Positions 63,160 to 64,000 of a stretch of 64,000 nucleotides of DNA are shown one piece after another. This DNA comes from Polynucleobacter sp. UB-Tiil-W10 (GTDB lineage: Bacteria > Pseudomonadota > Gammaproteobacteria > Burkholderiales > Burkholderiaceae). The stretch is taken from assembly GCF_018881605.1 (NCBI RefSeq), contig NZ_JACVPZ010000001.1:248001-312000 (forward strand), in the 5' to 3' direction. Position numbers and translations under genes: made by a program. The notes under the pieces were generated by a model, which made no database searches, was not told the origin of the DNA, and was given only the letters and a program-made list of their open reading frames with translations. Each line of letters starts with the position of its first letter. The first letter of the stretch is position 1.

Positions 63160-64000
63160 ATGTCAACATCTAATAAGCAAGTCCCCATTCGTGGATTATT
63201 CATTGATGGTAAAGAAGTACCCGCATCCCAACCAGATTTACTGGATGTTTTAAATCCAGCCACTGGCGAGATGCTTGCACAAATCTCACATGCCACTGAC
63301 GCAGACGTTGATAAGGCTGTGAAAAGTTCTGCTAAAGCCTTTGCTAGCAGCGAGTGGAGCGCCATGTCCAATCGCACCAGAGCAAAGCTGATTAATAAAC
63401 TGGCTGATGTTTTTGAAGCGAACTTAGAAGAAATCTATACGCTCGAGACCGCTAATAACGGACGCTCCTTAAATGAGACTCGTGCTCAGGTTTCTCGCTT
63501 GCCAGACTTCTTCCGTTACAACGCAGGTCTTGCTATCGCACGTCGCGATTCTGTGATTCCAGTGGATGGCAACTACCTAAATTACACCTTGCGCACCCCT
63601 ATTGGCGTAGTAGGCAACTCCACACCATTTAATCACCCATTGATGATTATGGTGAAGAGCTTAGCCCCTACCCTCGCATCAGGCTGCACCACAGTAGTCA
63701 AACCTTCTGAATACACTCCCCTCACTACATTACGACTCGCGCAGTTGTTTGTTGATGCTGGTTTACCTCCAGGAGTATTTAATGTGATCACTGGACTTGG
63801 CCCCTCAACCGGCAAAGCGCTTGCTGAGCATCCTGGTTTGGCGAAATGGGTTCTGACTGGCGGCACCGAGGCTGGACGCATTACTGGCGCATTGGCTGGT
63901 AGCAACTTTGCACATCAAACCTTAGAACTCGGTGGCAAGACTCCAGTACTCGTATTTGATGATTTCAATGTGGATCAAGCCGTGAACTATGCAGCTTTTG
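63160..64000 (+). CDS. Aldehyde dehydrogenase (partial, C-terminus outside window)
   Basis: The first 280 residues of an NAD(P)-dependent aldehyde dehydrogenase of about 490. Features: DVLNPATGEMLAQISHATDA near 30, the NAD-binding VGNSTPFNHPLMIMVKSLAP with TTVVKPSEYTPLTTLRLAQL near 150-190, VLTGGTEAGRITG, and the catalytic glutamate in LELGGKTPVLVF near 265. The catalytic cysteine lies past base 64000. AAGGA precedes the ATG. TPFNHP in place of the more common TPWNFP is a subgroup mark. It lies 28 bp after the GntR gene. The aldehyde substrate is unknown. Confidence 0.92.
   Translation, partial: MSTSNKQVPIRGLFIDGKEVPASQPDLLDVLNPATGEMLAQISHATDADVDKAVKSSAKAFASSEWSAMSNRTRAKLINKLADVFEANLEEIYTLETANNGRSLNETRAQVSRLPDFFRYNAGLAIARRDSVIPVDGNYLNYTLRTPIGVVGNSTPFNHPLMIMVKSLAPTLASGCTTVVKPSEYTPLTTLRLAQLFVDAGLPPGVFNVITGLGPSTGKALAEHPGLAKWVLTGGTEAGRITGALAGSNFAHQTLELGGKTPVLVFDDFNVDQAVNYAAF

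Overview
The window looks like chromosomal DNA of a freshwater betaproteobacterium of the Burkholderiaceae, most like Polynucleobacter. This rests on gene families, gene order (zapA followed by 6S RNA; purD-hemF-nadD-rsfS-rlmH-maf-rng) and moderate GC with compact spacing; no database was searched, so the genus is an inference. Almost every base belongs to a recognisable gene. I saw no rRNA, insertion sequence, integrase, prophage or CRISPR array.

Layout. 1-3524 (minus): an oxalate module of a Crp/Fnr-type regulator, oxc and the partial frc, with an FNR-like palindrome placed for class II activation of oxc. 3620-6088: a cobalamin riboswitch and a TonB-dependent receptor. 6192-7812: a small coiled-coil protein, zapA, 6S RNA and a TauE/SafE permease, tightly nested. 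7813-14797 (minus): a malonate module of a LysR regulator, malonyl-CoA decarboxylase, a TRAP transporter and malonyl-CoA synthetase. 14828-31383: housekeeping genes (lgt, holC, pepA, lptF, lptG, a CysB-like regulator, a TPR-methyltransferase fusion, tRNA-Leu, yebC, purD, hemF, nadD, rsfS, rlmH, maf, rng, msbA). 31394-34103: three glycosyltransferases, probably for LPS core. 34118-40144: dnaE, gluQ, rhlE. 40151-45885: a probable 2-hydroxyacid/glyoxylate locus (GlcG-like protein, class V aminotransferase, GntR regulator, large FAD/Fe-S dehydrogenase) with twin operator palindromes. 45898-50111: azlCD, queG, tsaE, amiC.

50198-56897 is the accessory region. An intact tRNA-Lys gene is followed by four decayed direct copies of its 3' part, each with a rho-independent terminator directly behind it. 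The copies split the region into small cargo segments: glxR-kdgT-gyaR, a VbhA-type antitoxin with a Fic protein, a lipoprotein, and a DUF2252 protein. It resembles a layered record of insertions at a tRNA attachment site, but no recombinase gene is present.

56921-64000: a branched-chain-amino-acid-type ABC transporter operon ending in an alpha/beta hydrolase, divergent from a GntR regulator and an aldehyde dehydrogenase cut by the window end. Its substrate is unknown.

The metabolic theme is small carboxylates: oxalate, malonate, glyoxylate/glycolate-type acids, tartronate semialdehyde and hydroxypyruvate, each with its own uptake system or regulator. This would suit a heterotroph living on photodegraded organic matter, but that is inference.
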